A stretch of DNA of 64,000 nucleotides from Anaerobacillus sp. CMMVII (GCF_025377685.1 NZ_JACEHK010000015.1:186001-250000); one strand, 5' to 3'. Counted from the first letter of the stretch, positions 47,498 to 56,294 are shown. The notes: a model not told the origin generated them from the letters alone. Numbers and translations are program-made.

Positions 47498-47713
47498 CTA
47501 TTGGGATTTTCTTAGTCGTAAATCAATAATAAGAGCAGATACCAAGGCGACTACGATAGCAAAAATAAGATATATTACACCGATACTTATATGAACATTA
47601 AACATGATTTGTAGCGCTTTAAGTAAAGAAACCTTATATAATAAACTGTCAATAATAATGATAGTAAGAAACATTGAGATTGCCGTAAACATCGTTGCTA
47701 ATGTGACCACCAT
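47498..47713 (-). CDS. Germinant receptor D subunit-like small membrane protein (operon 3)
   Basis: A 71-residue protein with two membrane segments (about residues 3-24 and 40-63) and a basic end (DLRLRKSQ). The ATG at 47713 follows AATGGAGGATATGAT. It is the first gene of the receptor 3 operon, in contrast to operon 2 where the D-like gene is third. Identification as a D subunit rests on size, topology and position. Confidence 0.55.
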   Translation of the reverse strand: MVVTLATMFTAISMFLTIIIIDSLLYKVSLLKALQIMFNVHISIGVIYLIFAIVVALVSALIIDLRLRKSQ

Positions 47714-48031
47714 ATCATATCCTCCATTAAGAACTGTCTCGATTAGAATATACTGAAATGGAAATTATATGTACTTTGAAATTGGCCATAGTATTAGCTA
47801 TAGAAAACACATGGCTAGTAATCCCATTTTTTTCAAAAATATAAGCAGATTGTAAATTAATAGGTTTCTTTTTTTGAATAGTCATGTTATACTAAGGTTA
47901 ATTATTTTTGATCGTTTACAATTGTTAGATGGATTTCTTATACAAGTTTTCCTCTCAAATGTTTAAAATGAACAAGGATAGTGAATAAAACCGTGTGAAA
48001 AGGAATTTCACACAAATCAGGAGGAAAACAC

Positions 48032-48232
48032 ATGTTACAAGGTACAGTTAAGTGGTTTAATGCAGAAAAAGGTTTCGGATTTATCGAGCGCGAAGACGGA
48101 GACGATGTATTCGTTCACTTCTCAGCTATTCAAGGTGAAGGCTTCAAGTCATTAGAAGAAGGCCAAAAAGTAACTTTTGAAATCGTTGAAGGTAACCGTG
48201 GTGCACAAGCTGCTAACGTTACTAAAGCTTAA
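48032..48232 (+). CDS. CspA-family cold shock protein
   Basis: A 66-residue single-domain nucleic-acid chaperone that melts RNA structure. Both RNA-binding motifs are present: KGFGFIE (RNP1) and VFVHFSAI (RNP2). The ATG follows TCAGGAGGAAAACAC. The upstream region is long and T-rich; a possible -10 (TATACT at 47888-47893) would give a leader of roughly 130 bases, in line with the long structured leaders of cold-shock genes, but I cannot confirm a cold box. A strong terminator follows. Confidence 0.96.
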   Translation: MLQGTVKWFNAEKGFGFIEREDGDDVFVHFSAIQGEGFKSLEEGQKVTFEIVEGNRGAQAANVTKA

Positions 48233-48242
48233 TTAAAATTAT

Positions 48243-48277
48243 AAAAGACATTCCTTTCGGGGAATGTCTTTTTTTAT
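48243..48277 (+). terminator. Terminator of the cold shock gene
   Basis: AAAAGACATTCC pairs with GGAATGTCTTTT around TTTCGG and is followed by more T residues. Confidence 0.92.
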
Positions 48278-48298
48278 TGAAAAATAAGAACTTCTTAG

Positions 48299-48537
48299 TT
48301 GGTGTCTAGCTTCAGATGTCAGCCCCAAAGAAAGTTCACTTTCAAACGATAAATAATGCAAATAAATTGTTGTTTCATTAGATAAAAAAAAGGGAACTTT
48401 CAAAGCAAAATTAAATATAAGATATCACCTCGAGGTCAATTAACTCTGCCTCTGTGGTCCAGTAGGTCCTCGAGGCAAAGCTACATGTAGTAACTCAAGA
48501 AGTAACACATGTATTGAACGAGGTCAGTAGCTTTGCT
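48299..48537 (+). repeat. Family B mosaic repeat, copy 5
   Basis: It begins TTGGTGTCTAGCTTCAG, carries CACCTCGAGGTCAATTAAC and the same internal block as copy 1 (GCCTCTGTGGTCCAGTAGG to GAACGAGGTCAGTAGC). The usual GGGCGC-TTGCGCTTTTC end is missing. The first half also holds an inverted pair, AAAGTTC / GAACTTT. Its last bases encode the C-terminus of the next minus-strand gene. Confidence 0.75.
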
Positions 48538-49387
48538 CTCTAATCAGTGGCATTGTGCAACAGCGATAGGAGCCACCAGATTTGATGATTTCATCAAAAG
48601 GTACCTCAATTACTTCAAATCCACGTTTTCGTAGTTCTTCGTTCACGTGTTTGTTGCTTGGTAAACTAAACAGCTTTTTATTACCAATGGAAAAAACATT
48701 GGTTCCTAATCTAAATTGCTCCTCATGGTTAACATCGATTAGGTCGTAACGTGACGCCAAGAAATCTACATCCTTCTTTTCAAGACCATCGCGATATATC
48801 AAAGCTTCAGTCGGTGAGATGATGTTAAAAACACAATCTAGATGTAAATATTTATTCTTAAAGGGGATCGTTATGATCTCGAAGGTAGAAAGTAAATGTC
48901 TTACATGTTCTATTGCAAATTCATTGGTTCGATCACTTATGCCTATGAAAATGGTCTTGTTATCAATAATAACATCACCACCTTCAATATTTTCACTTAC
49001 GATGTTAAAATATGAAACATCTTCTCCCTTAAGCCAATCTTTTAGTATATCTTCCTCACCTTGGCGAACTTTATTTGCCATATCAGCAACAAAAGTGGTA
49101 AGTCCCAATGTAAATCCGATATCTCGGGTAAATACCTGTTCTGGAAATTTTTTAGCTGGTGGAAGTAGGATAACCTCAACGCCGTGTTCTTCTAATGTTT
49201 TTACGAATTCCTTATGCTGTTTCATTGCAACAGCGATATGGATGCCTTCATTAACAAAATGTTTTTGTGTATCATTTATGACATCACGAATTGTCATATG
49301 TTTAGGTTGACACAAGATTACTTTTTTTAGCTTTCCATATTCATTTATACAGTAGGATTGTTTCATAAGTTTTTCTAATGCAGTCAT
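48524..49387 (-). CDS. Dimethylarginine dimethylaminohydrolase / amidinotransferase family protein
   Basis: A 287-residue member of the guanidine-modifying (DDAH/arginine deiminase) superfamily, like B. subtilis YkgA. The catalytic set is visible: Glu-Gly-Gly-Asp (EGGDVIID near 135), His182 in YLHLDCVFN and Cys276 or Cys277 in GGSYRCCTMPL. It would hydrolyse a guanidino group of methylated arginine or a related compound to citrulline-type product. The ATG follows GAGGAGGAGCCCTCAT. The last few residues (REQSY) are translated from the end of a family B repeat, so the natural C-terminus was probably altered. Confidence 0.85.
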   Translation of the reverse strand: MTALEKLMKQSYCINEYGKLKKVILCQPKHMTIRDVINDTQKHFVNEGIHIAVAMKQHKEFVKTLEEHGVEVILLPPAKKFPEQVFTRDIGFTLGLTTFVADMANKVRQGEEDILKDWLKGEDVSYFNIVSENIEGGDVIIDNKTIFIGISDRTNEFAIEHVRHLLSTFEIITIPFKNKYLHLDCVFNIISPTEALIYRDGLEKKDVDFLASRYDLIDVNHEEQFRLGTNVFSIGNKKLFSLPSNKHVNEELRKRGFEVIEVPFDEIIKSGGSYRCCTMPLIREQSY

Positions 49388-49423
49388 ATGAGGGCTCCTC
49401 CTCTAGTCTTTTTTTCTAGGTTT

Positions 49424-49462
49424 ACCAAAAAAAATAACAATACTCCAAAAAAGTATTGTTAG
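49424..49462 (-). terminator. Terminator of the minus-strand small gene
   Basis: AACAATACT pairs with AGTATTGTT around a short loop, followed on the minus strand by a T run (the A run at 49426-49434). Confidence 0.8.
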
Positions 49463-49479
49463 GGCAGAAGAGAAGTAGG

Positions 49480-49662
49480 TTAAACTCCTTGACGTTTCCG
49501 TTGATTATTAATTTTTTTTGTTTGCTGACTTTTCATCGTTTGTGTTGAATTGCTCCAGCTACCACTAGCTTTATTATTGCCTTGCTTTGATTGTTTATTG
49601 GCAAGTTGTTGTTTAATCGCTTCTTGTAGAGAAATTTTCTTCTTATCAGTTTGCTCAGACAT
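49480..49662 (-). CDS. Small basic, Gln/Lys/Asn-rich protein, unknown function
   Basis: A 60-residue hydrophilic protein (SLQEAIKQQLANKQSKQG and so on) with low sequence complexity and no membrane segment. The ATG follows AAAAAGGAGCAAAATT and a terminator follows, so it is likely real. Composition resembles small spore-coat-associated or acid-soluble-like proteins, but no such family signature is visible; function unknown. Confidence 0.65.
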   Translation of the reverse strand: MSEQTDKKKISLQEAIKQQLANKQSKQGNNKASGSWSNSTQTMKSQQTKKINNQRKRQGV

Positions 49663-49744
49663 AATTTTGCTCCTTTTTCATCCCTTGAATTATTTAATCT
49701 CTAGTGTATCACTTATTGTGGCTTGTTTGTAGTTATTTATTTAT

Positions 49745-51133
49745 CATTTTTGGCCATTCATCCCCCACTTCAAGGAGTTTACGAGTAAGTGGGGGATGAA
49801 TGGCTATTTTTTCATAAAAAACAGAACGTATGATCTTGTTTTGTGGTATAATATGGATAGAGAGTGAGGTGAAAAATATGGTTGTGAAGAAAGCCTATAA
49901 ATTTCGTATCTACCCAACAAAGTCACAACTAGATCTCATCAATAAAACCATTGGATGTGCGCGTTTCGTGTTTAACTTCTTCCTTGCCAAGCAAAAACAG
50001 AAAGATGCCTATTGGTACATCGTGGAAGAAATGAAGCAATCCGGGCAGCTACCTACAAATGCTTGGAAAGGTGAATTCTTTAAAAAATACGACTCGGTAA
50101 AAATGGTTCGTTGGTTAAAGAAACAGTACCCATTTCTAAAAGAAGTTGATAGTATTTCTCTCCAAAAATCCGTAGAAAACTTAAATAATGCGTATACTCG
50201 CTACTACAAAAAACAAGCCAAAGCTCCTCGGTTTAAGTCAAAGAAGAACAAGGTTCAGTCGTACACCACAAAACAGACCAATGGGAACATCATGGTTTTG
50301 GATCGCTACATCAAGTTACCAAAACTCGGACTTGTTCGTTTTGCGAAAAGTCGTGAAGTGAACGGCCGAATTATAAATGCGACGATTCGGCGCAGTCCAA
50401 GCGGTAAATACTTCATTAGTATTTTAGTAGAAACAAAGGTCGAAAAACTGCCTGAAACCGATTCATCTGTCGGTGTCGATGTCGGTCTTAAAGCTTTTGC
50501 GACTCTTTCGGATGGTACTGTCTATCAGAATCCGAGATGGTTTCATTCTCTTGAGCAAAAGTTAGTAAAGGCTCAACAAATCCTTTCCAGACGAAACATC
50601 GGTTCATCCAACTGGTACAAACAACGAAAAAAGGTCGCTCTGATTCATGAAAAGATTACGAACGCTCGTACAGACTTCTTACACAAACTTTCAACCAATC
50701 TTGTCAAAAACCACGACATCATTGGGATGGAAGATCTTTCGGTTCAAAATATGGTAAAAAATAAGAACCTTGCCAAGGCCATTAGTGAAGCTTCATGGTA
50801 TCAATTTCGTCAAATGCTTGAATACAAAGCAAGGTGGTATGGCAAACAAGTAGTAGTAGTCGCTAAAAACTTCCCAAGTAGTCAGCTGTGTTCGTGTTGT
50901 GGCTACAAGAATAAAGACGTGAAACATCTGGCGTTACGTGAATGGGAATGTCCATCATGTAAGAGCTATCACCAAAGAGATGTAAACGCAGGAATGAATC
51001 TTCGTAATGAAGCATTACGATTAACTGTCGGGACGACAGGGATCGCCTAATCAACTAGATACCAATAGGTATCTTTACTTAGGAAGCCCCCACTTCAAAT
51101 TTTCGTTAGAAAATTAAGTGGGGGGTAGTTCAC
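49745..51133 (+). mobile_element. IS200/IS605-group element with tnpB only (IS1341 type)
   Basis: The left end has a subterminal hairpin (TCATCCCCCACTT / AAGTGGGGGATGA) and the right end another (AGCCCCCACTT / AAGTGGGGGGT) followed by TAGTTCAC. No terminal inverted repeats or target duplication are evident, as expected for this group. The only gene is tnpB; there is no tnpA, so mobility would need a transposase in trans. The exact ends are inferred: TTTAT directly before the left end is a plausible target/TAM, and TTCAC closes the right end. Confidence 0.8.
49878..51050 (+). CDS. tnpB: TnpB RNA-guided nuclease of an IS1341-type element
   Basis: A 390-residue TnpB, the ancestor-type relative of Cas12, which uses a transposon-encoded omega RNA to cut DNA at empty donor sites. 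It is intact: the RuvC residues are Asp201 ([10 protein letters not shown]), Glu285 (IGMEDLSV) and Asp368 (QRDVNAGMN). The zinc ribbon is C338-x2-C341 and C358-x2-C361. The N-terminal helix-turn-helix region starts [14 protein letters not shown]. The ATG at 49878 follows GAGAGTGAGGTGAAAAAT; the earlier in-frame ATG at 49830 lacks a ribosome binding site. Confidence 0.93.
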   Translation: MVVKKAYKFRIYPTKSQLDLINKTIGCARFVFNFFLAKQKQKDAYWYIVEEMKQSGQLPTNAWKGEFFKKYDSVKMVRWLKKQYPFLKEVDSISLQKSVENLNNAYTRYYKKQAKAPRFKSKKNKVQSYTTKQTNGNIMVLDRYIKLPKLGLVRFAKSREVNGRIINATIRRSPSGKYFISILVETKVEKLPETDSSVGVDVGLKAFATLSDGTVYQNPRWFHSLEQKLVKAQQILSRRNIGSSNWYKQRKKVALIHEKITNARTDFLHKLSTNLVKNHDIIGMEDLSVQNMVKNKNLAKAISEASWYQFRQMLEYKARWYGKQVVVVAKNFPSSQLCSCCGYKNKDVKHLALREWECPSCKSYHQRDVNAGMNLRNEALRLTVGTTGIA

Positions 51134-51150
51134 AAGTAGGAAATTAAGGA
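51051..51150 (+). ncRNA. Predicted omega RNA at the right end of the tnpB element
   Basis: In this group the guide RNA comprises the 3' end of tnpB plus the right-end hairpin, and the guide is the 16-20 bases just outside the element. Here the hairpin AGCCCCCACTT / AAGTGGGGGGT closes at 51127 and the predicted guide starts at 51134 (AAGTAGGAAATTAAGG). The boundaries are inferred from the family, not observed. Confidence 0.4.
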
Positions 51151-51203
51151 CAAAGTCGAGGCAAAAAAATAATTATAAACTTTAATGATGAAAAATAATT
51201 AAA

Positions 51204-51386
51204 TGCTCTGTCCTAAAAGATTGTTGCAATTAGCTTTTAGGTCCTAACCAAGCGAATGCTTGGTTCTTCACGCTTTGCGTTAAGCTTTTGAGAATAAATA
51301 AGCCATTGTGACAAATAAATTTGTTACAAAAAAGCTTATTTATTCTCAAAAAATGACCTAAAAGCAACGAAGTTTTCGAAAACAAC
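51204..51386 (-). repeat. Family A palindromic repeat, copy 4 (reverse)
   Basis: The reverse complement follows copies 1 and 2 through all three hairpins. The tip of the long hairpin is GTGACAAA / TTTGTTAC, where copy 2 has GGGACAAA / TTTGTCCC: one G-C pair has become T-A and another G-T, so pairing is kept. It lies about 70 bases after the tnpB element. Confidence 0.85.
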
Positions 51387-51487
51387 TAAATCAAAAAACT
51401 TACAGAAACTACTAACATTTGTTCATTAAGTGCATTAGTAGTACCTAAAATGATACGATAAAAGAAAATGTTAAAGGAATGAAAAAC

Positions 51488-51777
51488 TTGTCTTTAATTT
51501 GTAAGCAACCTTTTATCAAAGTACTCAGAGAGATTGTAGGGATTGAGCAAAAGTATATAGAAACAAAATACAATCTTTATTTATATGAAACAAAAATAGT
51601 CACACCAACTCAGACGTTTAGTTTAAATGAAGTGTTAGACGTATCATACCGTGATTCGACAAGCAAGTTTGGCACCCTTTATTTACACACGAACCAAGGG
51701 GTTTTCCCATTTATGTAGGTTCGAATCCTGTAACCTTTATTCGTTCAGTAAAAAAATTAAAACATGATCTAAATTAG
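51488..51777 (+). pseudogene. Small protein of unknown function, frameshifted as sequenced
   Basis: The TTG at 51488 follows AAAGGAATG and opens MSLICKQPFIKVLREIVG. The frame stops at 51718; one extra T in the run 51710-51712 would continue it as PFYVGSNPVTFIRSVKKLKH to tag 51775-51777, about 96 residues. The mix of short strands and the end helix suggest a PH-like or small beta domain, but I do not recognise the family. An ATG at 51479 is too close to the ribosome binding site. Confidence 0.6.
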
Positions 51778-51891
51778 TACCAGCCTATATGGTCAGGTTG
51801 TAAAATGTGGTCTATCTTGGTATTATTATTTTTGTTGTCACTGTACCTATGGTGAAAAACAACTAGTGTATATCAAGAAGGAGACGATAAA

Positions 51892-52938
51892 ATGAAAGAA
51901 CTTAAGACGTTTGGTTGGTATGCTTCAAAAGTTTCCTCGTCTTTACCAAAGGAATCTTTTCAACCAGTTCCAACTCGACTATTAGGTGGACTTGCTTACC
52001 TTGCAGTTGTCATTAGTAGTATTGTGATCTTAGCGGTGTTTCAACTATCACCGCTTATAGTTGTGGCTTTAACTGTAATTTTGGGCTTTAGTTATGCGGC
52101 TATGGGATTTTTAGGACATGAAATTTTACATGGGACGGTAGTAAGAACTCCGTGGTTACGAAACTTTCTTGGGGCAGTTTTCTTTTGGCCACTCTGTACG
52201 GGGCCGCGTCTTTGGCGTAAATGGCATAATATAGAGCACCATATTCATACTCAAGACGAAGCCAAGGATCCGGATGCCTGGCCAACTATCAATCAAGCAA
52301 TGCAAAACTTAGTGGTTCGATGGGTATATAAGTTACCTTTATCAATAAGGGCGTTTTTTGGATTTCTCTTTTTATCCATTCAATTTTCTTTACATTCTTT
52401 GAGTATGTTTAAGCTTTATCTTAAAGAATTCACAGGAAAAAATCGGTCTGCTGTTATATTTCAGTTGCTATTACCATGGCTATCTTGGTTTGCTTTATTA
52501 TTGATAATCGGTCTTCAACAATGGGTTTTTGCGTTTCTATTGCCACTATTAATTGCCAATTTAATTGTCATGAGCTATATCTCAACAAATCATCGTTTAA
52601 ATCCACTTGTAGACGTTAACGATCCCTTAGCTAATTCTTTAACAGTAACGGTCCCAAAATGGTTAGATATTCTGCATTTTAATTTTTCTTATCATACGGA
52701 GCATCATTTGTTTCCAGCAATGAATCCAAAATTTTATCCACTTGTTAAAGAACAAATTTTAGCGAGATGGCCTGAACGTTATCATCAAATGTCATTGGCA
52801 AGAGCATTAATTACACTTTGGAAAACGCCACGAGTTTACCATGAGAAAAGGAATTTAATTGATCCACATGGCAATACCCTTTATGAAACGTTAGGAAATG
52901 GATTAAATCCTAAGGATATACAGTCCAGGAAACTATAA
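51892..52938 (+). CDS. Membrane fatty acid desaturase
   Basis: A 348-residue di-iron membrane desaturase that introduces double bonds into lipid acyl chains. All three histidine boxes are present: GHEILH (His76, His80), HNIEHH (His112, His116, His117) and HTEHH followed by LFPAMN near residue 265. About five membrane segments lie between them. The ATG follows AGAAGGAGACGATAAA. It stands alone, without a DesKR two-component pair nearby; regulation by temperature is therefore not evident. It needs oxygen, so the organism is not restricted to anaerobic life if this gene is used. Confidence 0.92.
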   Translation: MKELKTFGWYASKVSSSLPKESFQPVPTRLLGGLAYLAVVISSIVILAVFQLSPLIVVALTVILGFSYAAMGFLGHEILHGTVVRTPWLRNFLGAVFFWPLCTGPRLWRKWHNIEHHIHTQDEAKDPDAWPTINQAMQNLVVRWVYKLPLSIRAFFGFLFLSIQFSLHSLSMFKLYLKEFTGKNRSAVIFQLLLPWLSWFALLLIIGLQQWVFAFLLPLLIANLIVMSYISTNHRLNPLVDVNDPLANSLTVTVPKWLDILHFNFSYHTEHHLFPAMNPKFYPLVKEQILARWPERYHQMSLARALITLWKTPRVYHEKRNLIDPHGNTLYETLGNGLNPKDIQSRKL

Positions 52939-52947
52939 TTTAAAACT

Positions 52948-52993
52948 AAAACCCCCATAAATCAGTATTAAAACTGAATTTATGGGGGTTTTA
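52948..52993. terminator. Bidirectional terminator between desaturase and degV-like gene
   Basis: AAAACCCCCATAAAT pairs with ATTTATGGGGGTTTT, with an inner CAGT/ACTG extension. The convergent gene on the minus strand ends 12 bases beyond. Confidence 0.9.
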
Positions 52994-53004
52994 AATTGGT
53001 GGGA

Positions 53005-53859
53005 CTATTTTGACTCATTGTGCCAAATTAAGGCTACAGTACCTTCACCAGCATGTACCGCGATTGTAGAACTGATCTCCCCGATAACAACTCTTATTGT
53101 TGGAAACTGGGCTTCTATTTTCTTTTGAACTTCTAAAGCCTTATCTAGGACATTTCCATGCATAATTTGGACTTCAGGAATATGATGTTTTTCATAGGAG
53201 GCAGCTAATAGCTCAACTAAACGGTTAACGGCTTTTTTCTCAGAACGAACCTTTTGAAATAAGTCAAACTCACCTGAAGTTTTAATTGTAATAATGGGCT
53301 TAATCTGCAGCAAATTACCTAACAAAAACTGAGTTTTAGACATTCTTCCGCCTTTATGGAATTGATCTAAACTGCCAAGTAAAATATATTTTTCAGAGTT
53401 CAATGCCTCTTCACGTAATTTATTAGCAATCTCTTTGTGATTATCAAGACTTTTTGCTAACTCCATACCCTTATAAATTAACGTCGTAATCGTATATGAC
53501 ATTGACTGTGAATCAACAATCTCTCCGTCAAGCTCAGCCATTTCCATACCTGCTCTAGAACTTTCTACTGTTCCACTTAATTTCCCAGAGACATGTACTG
53601 CAATAACATGATCATATTCAGCTTTAAGCTTTTCATAGAGCTCGGCAAATCTTCCAACTGAAGGTTGAGATGTTTTTGGAACTTCCTTGGCACTATTAAT
53701 CCTTGAATAAAGTTCTTTTGTTGTTAAATCAACGCCATCTTCAAACGTACGGTCAGGAAAAATAATTGCGAGTGGCATAACGTAAACGTCTGGATTTTCC
53801 TGTAATTCTTTCGTAATATATGCGGTGCTATCGGTAACCCAAGCTATTTTTTTACTCAT
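53005..53859 (-). CDS. DegV family fatty-acid-binding protein
   Basis: A 284-residue DegV protein. It binds fatty acids, and the FakB members of this family present them to the FakA kinase for phosphorylation and membrane lipid synthesis. Typical phrases are WVTDSTAYI at the start, KTSQPSVGRF, VHVSGKLSGTVESSRAG and DSQSMSYT. No fakA is adjacent, which is common. The ATG follows AAAAAAGGGTATGAGCG. Its closeness to the desaturase gene may reflect a shared lipid theme, but they are convergent. Confidence 0.9.
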   Translation of the reverse strand: MSKKIAWVTDSTAYITKELQENPDVYVMPLAIIFPDRTFEDGVDLTTKELYSRINSAKEVPKTSQPSVGRFAELYEKLKAEYDHVIAVHVSGKLSGTVESSRAGMEMAELDGEIVDSQSMSYTITTLIYKGMELAKSLDNHKEIANKLREEALNSEKYILLGSLDQFHKGGRMSKTQFLLGNLLQIKPIITIKTSGEFDLFQKVRSEKKAVNRLVELLAASYEKHHIPEVQIMHGNVLDKALEVQKKIEAQFPTIRVVIGEISSTIAVHAGEGTVALIWHNESK

Positions 53860-54170
53860 CGCTCATACCCTTTTTTCTTTAGATTTTTGCAACACAGAAT
53901 ACAAATATACACTGGTTAAATTTGTTATTACTTGGTAATGTAACCAAGTAGTAAACTTATGAGATACTCCTTTATTGTACCGAACAGGATAGCGTTTGCA
54001 TACATGATAGATGTCATATATTGTTCAAATTTGTAGCTAGGAAAATGAACATTTATGTAGAATTTGAGTAAGAAGGAAAGATAGATGTTTCGATTTTTTT
54101 AATTAAGGTTATCTTAATAAATAGGGATAGATGCATTTTATTCTAATTATCACATGAGAATATTTATCAT

Positions 54171-54199
54171 TTGATAATCATTAAAATGTTTGTTATCAT
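54171..54199 (+). promoter_or_regulatory. dps promoter with Fur/PerR-like box
   Basis: TTGATA (54171-54176), 17 bases, TATCAT (54194-54199) form a good sigma-A promoter. TGATAATCATTAAAA at 54172-54186 matches the 7-1-7 Fur/PerR pattern TGATAATNATTATCA at 12 of 14 fixed positions and overlaps the -35. Repression of dps by PerR or Fur would fit. The rest of the 53860-54170 gap shows no gene. Confidence 0.55.
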
Positions 54200-54231
54200 G
54201 AACATATCATAGATGTTAAGGAGTGTTTTAC

Positions 54232-54672
54232 ATGGAAAATACAAAATTAGTGAGCTCACTGAATACGCAATTAGCAAATTGGAACGTTTTATTTACGAAG
54301 TTACACAACTACCATTGGTACGTTACAGGACCAGAGTTTTTTACGTTACACACGAAGTTTGAGGAATATTACACTGAGGCTGCAACATATATTGACACAA
54401 TTGCAGAACGTATTCTAACAATTGAAGGGAAGCCACTTGCTACTTTAAAAGAGTATTTAGCAGCTTCGTCAATTGAAGAAGCATCAAGTAAAGAAGATGC
54501 AAAAGAAATGGTAGCAATTTTAGCTGCAGATTTTACAAAGATTATCGCTGAGTCTAATGAGACGATTGCTCTTGCTGAAGAAGCTGGAGACGAGTCTACA
54601 GCTGATATGTTTATCGGCATTAAGACGTCGTTAGAGCAACATGTTTGGATGTTAAAAGCATATCTAGGGTAA
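54232..54672 (+). CDS. dps: Dps family DNA-protecting ferritin-like protein
   Basis: A 146-residue miniferritin that oxidises and stores iron and shields DNA from peroxide. The ferroxidase ligands are visible in [26 protein letters not shown] and TYIDTIAER. Length and sequence fit the MrgA/Dps branch of Bacilli. The ATG at 54232 follows TTAAGGAGTGTTTTAC; the in-frame codon at 54223 lies inside the ribosome binding region. Preceded by a promoter with a Fur/PerR-like box and followed by a terminator, so monocistronic. Confidence 0.93.
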   Translation: MENTKLVSSLNTQLANWNVLFTKLHNYHWYVTGPEFFTLHTKFEEYYTEAATYIDTIAERILTIEGKPLATLKEYLAASSIEEASSKEDAKEMVAILAADFTKIIAESNETIALAEEAGDESTADMFIGIKTSLEQHVWMLKAYLG

Positions 54673-54684
54673 TAAATTATGTGT

Positions 54685-54717
54685 AAAGCTGGTACTCTTT
54701 TGAGTTCCAGCTTTTTC
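54685..54717 (+). terminator. dps terminator
   Basis: AAAGCTGGTACTC and GAGTTCCAGCTTT pair with one mismatch and are followed by TTCT. Confidence 0.85.
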
Positions 54718-54779
54718 TATGTTTTTCACTGTTAATATATTACAATGTAGAAAAGAGGTAATGGAAAGCGGGAGACGAG

Positions 54780-55757
54780 ATGAAAAAGTGGGTTGTTTTT
54801 ATCATTAGTAGTATTACTGTACTGATATTGCTATTATGGTGGCACAATGAAGCACCAGTGAGCGGCGGGATTTATCCTGAAAAACATACTGGATTAGAAA
54901 TGGTTGTTGTAGACGATGGAGATATCATGGTTCCGATTACTTTACCGGTGAGATGGATCAAGTCATATCCATGGGAAAAGGTTCCGACTATTTACGAAGT
55001 TCAGTTAATTGATGAAGGTAATGATATTTTTGCATCCCTTACTGGGGAATATAAGCTACAAATTCCTTATCCAGAGGAGAGTAAGTGGTATGATCGAAAT
55101 ATTCTTGGTGAGATTGAGCTTCATTTAAACGGGGCAATGGTAGCAGAGGAATGGGGTATAACTACTAATGCTATTGAGAGTACATTGGAGAGAGAGTTTT
55201 TACTAAATCGGATTACGTTGAATTCAAAAAATAAACGTTTGGATTTTCTAATTGAAAATAACTATCGCTATGAATTAATCACTCAGGATACTGAAGTGGA
55301 ATCACAGTGGCAAATGGAAGGACTTCAGTATTTATTCGTAGAGGATGATTATTACGTTGCCACAGGGTTTATCGTTAGACTTTCAGGAAGTAAAGGCCAC
55401 CAATTAGAAAAGATCGGATTTTGGTTACCTGGAATGTCTAATGAATATTATGACGGGAGTGTACTTTATAGTTATAATCCTAATACTGATCAATACAATA
55501 ATTCAACTTCTGAGTTTAAGGGAGAAGTTTTAAAATTACCTCATAAAATTGATGCAAACTCATTACTTATCTACTTTCCGTTTACTAAAGAAATTATGAC
55601 TGCTTCAGGTGATAGTTTAGTAAGACTAAAGCCATATTTTCAGTTTACAGATGTTCATGGGGCAAGTTATTATGCTGGCGGTGTGCAAGGTTCAGGAGGA
55701 CCATTAAATCGAAGCGTACCATGGAATGAACATATGTATCTACCAAACCGTGATTGA
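54780..55757 (+). CDS. Membrane-anchored extracytoplasmic protein, unknown function
   Basis: A 325-residue protein with an N-terminal signal anchor (VVFIISSITVLILLLWW) and a large outside domain rich in Tyr and Trp with beta-strand-like spacing (LIDEGNDIFASLTGEYKLQI and YYVATGFIVRLSG). No cysteine lipobox and no catalytic motif are visible. The ATG follows AAAGCGGGAGACGAG. It is monocistronic, ended by a strong shared hairpin. I do not recognise the family. Confidence 0.75.
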   Translation: MKKWVVFIISSITVLILLLWWHNEAPVSGGIYPEKHTGLEMVVVDDGDIMVPITLPVRWIKSYPWEKVPTIYEVQLIDEGNDIFASLTGEYKLQIPYPEESKWYDRNILGEIELHLNGAMVAEEWGITTNAIESTLEREFLLNRITLNSKNKRLDFLIENNYRYELITQDTEVESQWQMEGLQYLFVEDDYYVATGFIVRLSGSKGHQLEKIGFWLPGMSNEYYDGSVLYSYNPNTDQYNNSTSEFKGEVLKLPHKIDANSLLIYFPFTKEIMTASGDSLVRLKPYFQFTDVHGASYYAGGVQGSGGPLNRSVPWNEHMYLPNRD

Positions 55758-55800
55758 AAAACAGGGTGTCCCAAGTGAGAATGGGGCACCCTGTTATTTT
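55757..55800. terminator. Bidirectional terminator
   Basis: AAAACAGGGTGTCCC pairs with GGGGCACCCTGTT and has A and T runs on either side. It overlaps the 3' end of the minus-strand gene that stops at 55794. Confidence 0.88.
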
Positions 55801-56294
55801 ATGATGTTATATCGACCGACTTGGATTTTTCGGAAGACTTCTTTAATGATAGTCTCTTGTGTTTTCGATTGGATGATTTTGCATGTACTAATTTTTCGGT
55901 AAGTCTCTGAATCAATTCTTCCTTCTTTAAGAAGTTTATCGAGAAGAGGACTACGGTAATTATCAATTGTTAAATAAGCCAACGTCACTTTATCTTTATC
56001 AACTATTAAATTTACACTGATCCCCTTTAAGTTCGGAAACATATAAGAGGTATGATCATAATTTATTTCGATTTGTTCGATATTTACATTTTTAAATAAT
56101 GGTGAATTACTAGGTAACTTAACGAGATAGACCATATGTTCAAAAGAAAAACTCATTTTTTCAATAGAAAACCCAAATTTTTTCTCGAAATGCTTTGCTG
56201 TATGTTTCATCGCTACGTAGTAAAAGTGTCGGTTTGATATGACAATTGTAGCTAAAAACAAGACAATGCTAGAAATAAATACTAATTCAATCAT
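55794..56294 (-). CDS. Membrane-anchored protein of unknown function, coupled to a cyclase gene
   Basis: A 166-residue protein with one N-terminal membrane helix (LVFISSIVLFLATIVIS) and a basic cytosolic or outside domain. The start overlaps the stop of the upstream diguanylate cyclase by four bases (ATGA) and has its own AAGGAGAGGGCT, so the two are translationally coupled. No family is recognised. A role linked to c-di-GMP signalling is suggested only by the coupling. Confidence 0.7.
   Translation of the reverse strand: MIELVFISSIVLFLATIVISNRHFYYVAMKHTAKHFEKKFGFSIEKMSFSFEHMVYLVKLPSNSPLFKNVNIEQIEINYDHTSYMFPNLKGISVNLIVDKDKVTLAYLTIDNYRSPLLDKLLKEGRIDSETYRKISTCKIIQSKTQETIIKEVFRKIQVGRYNIIK

Noticed and set aside
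49830-49877. Upstream in-frame start for TnpB
   Set aside because: It adds residues not found in the family, lacks a ribosome binding site and overlaps the transposon left-end region; the ATG at 49878 has a good site.
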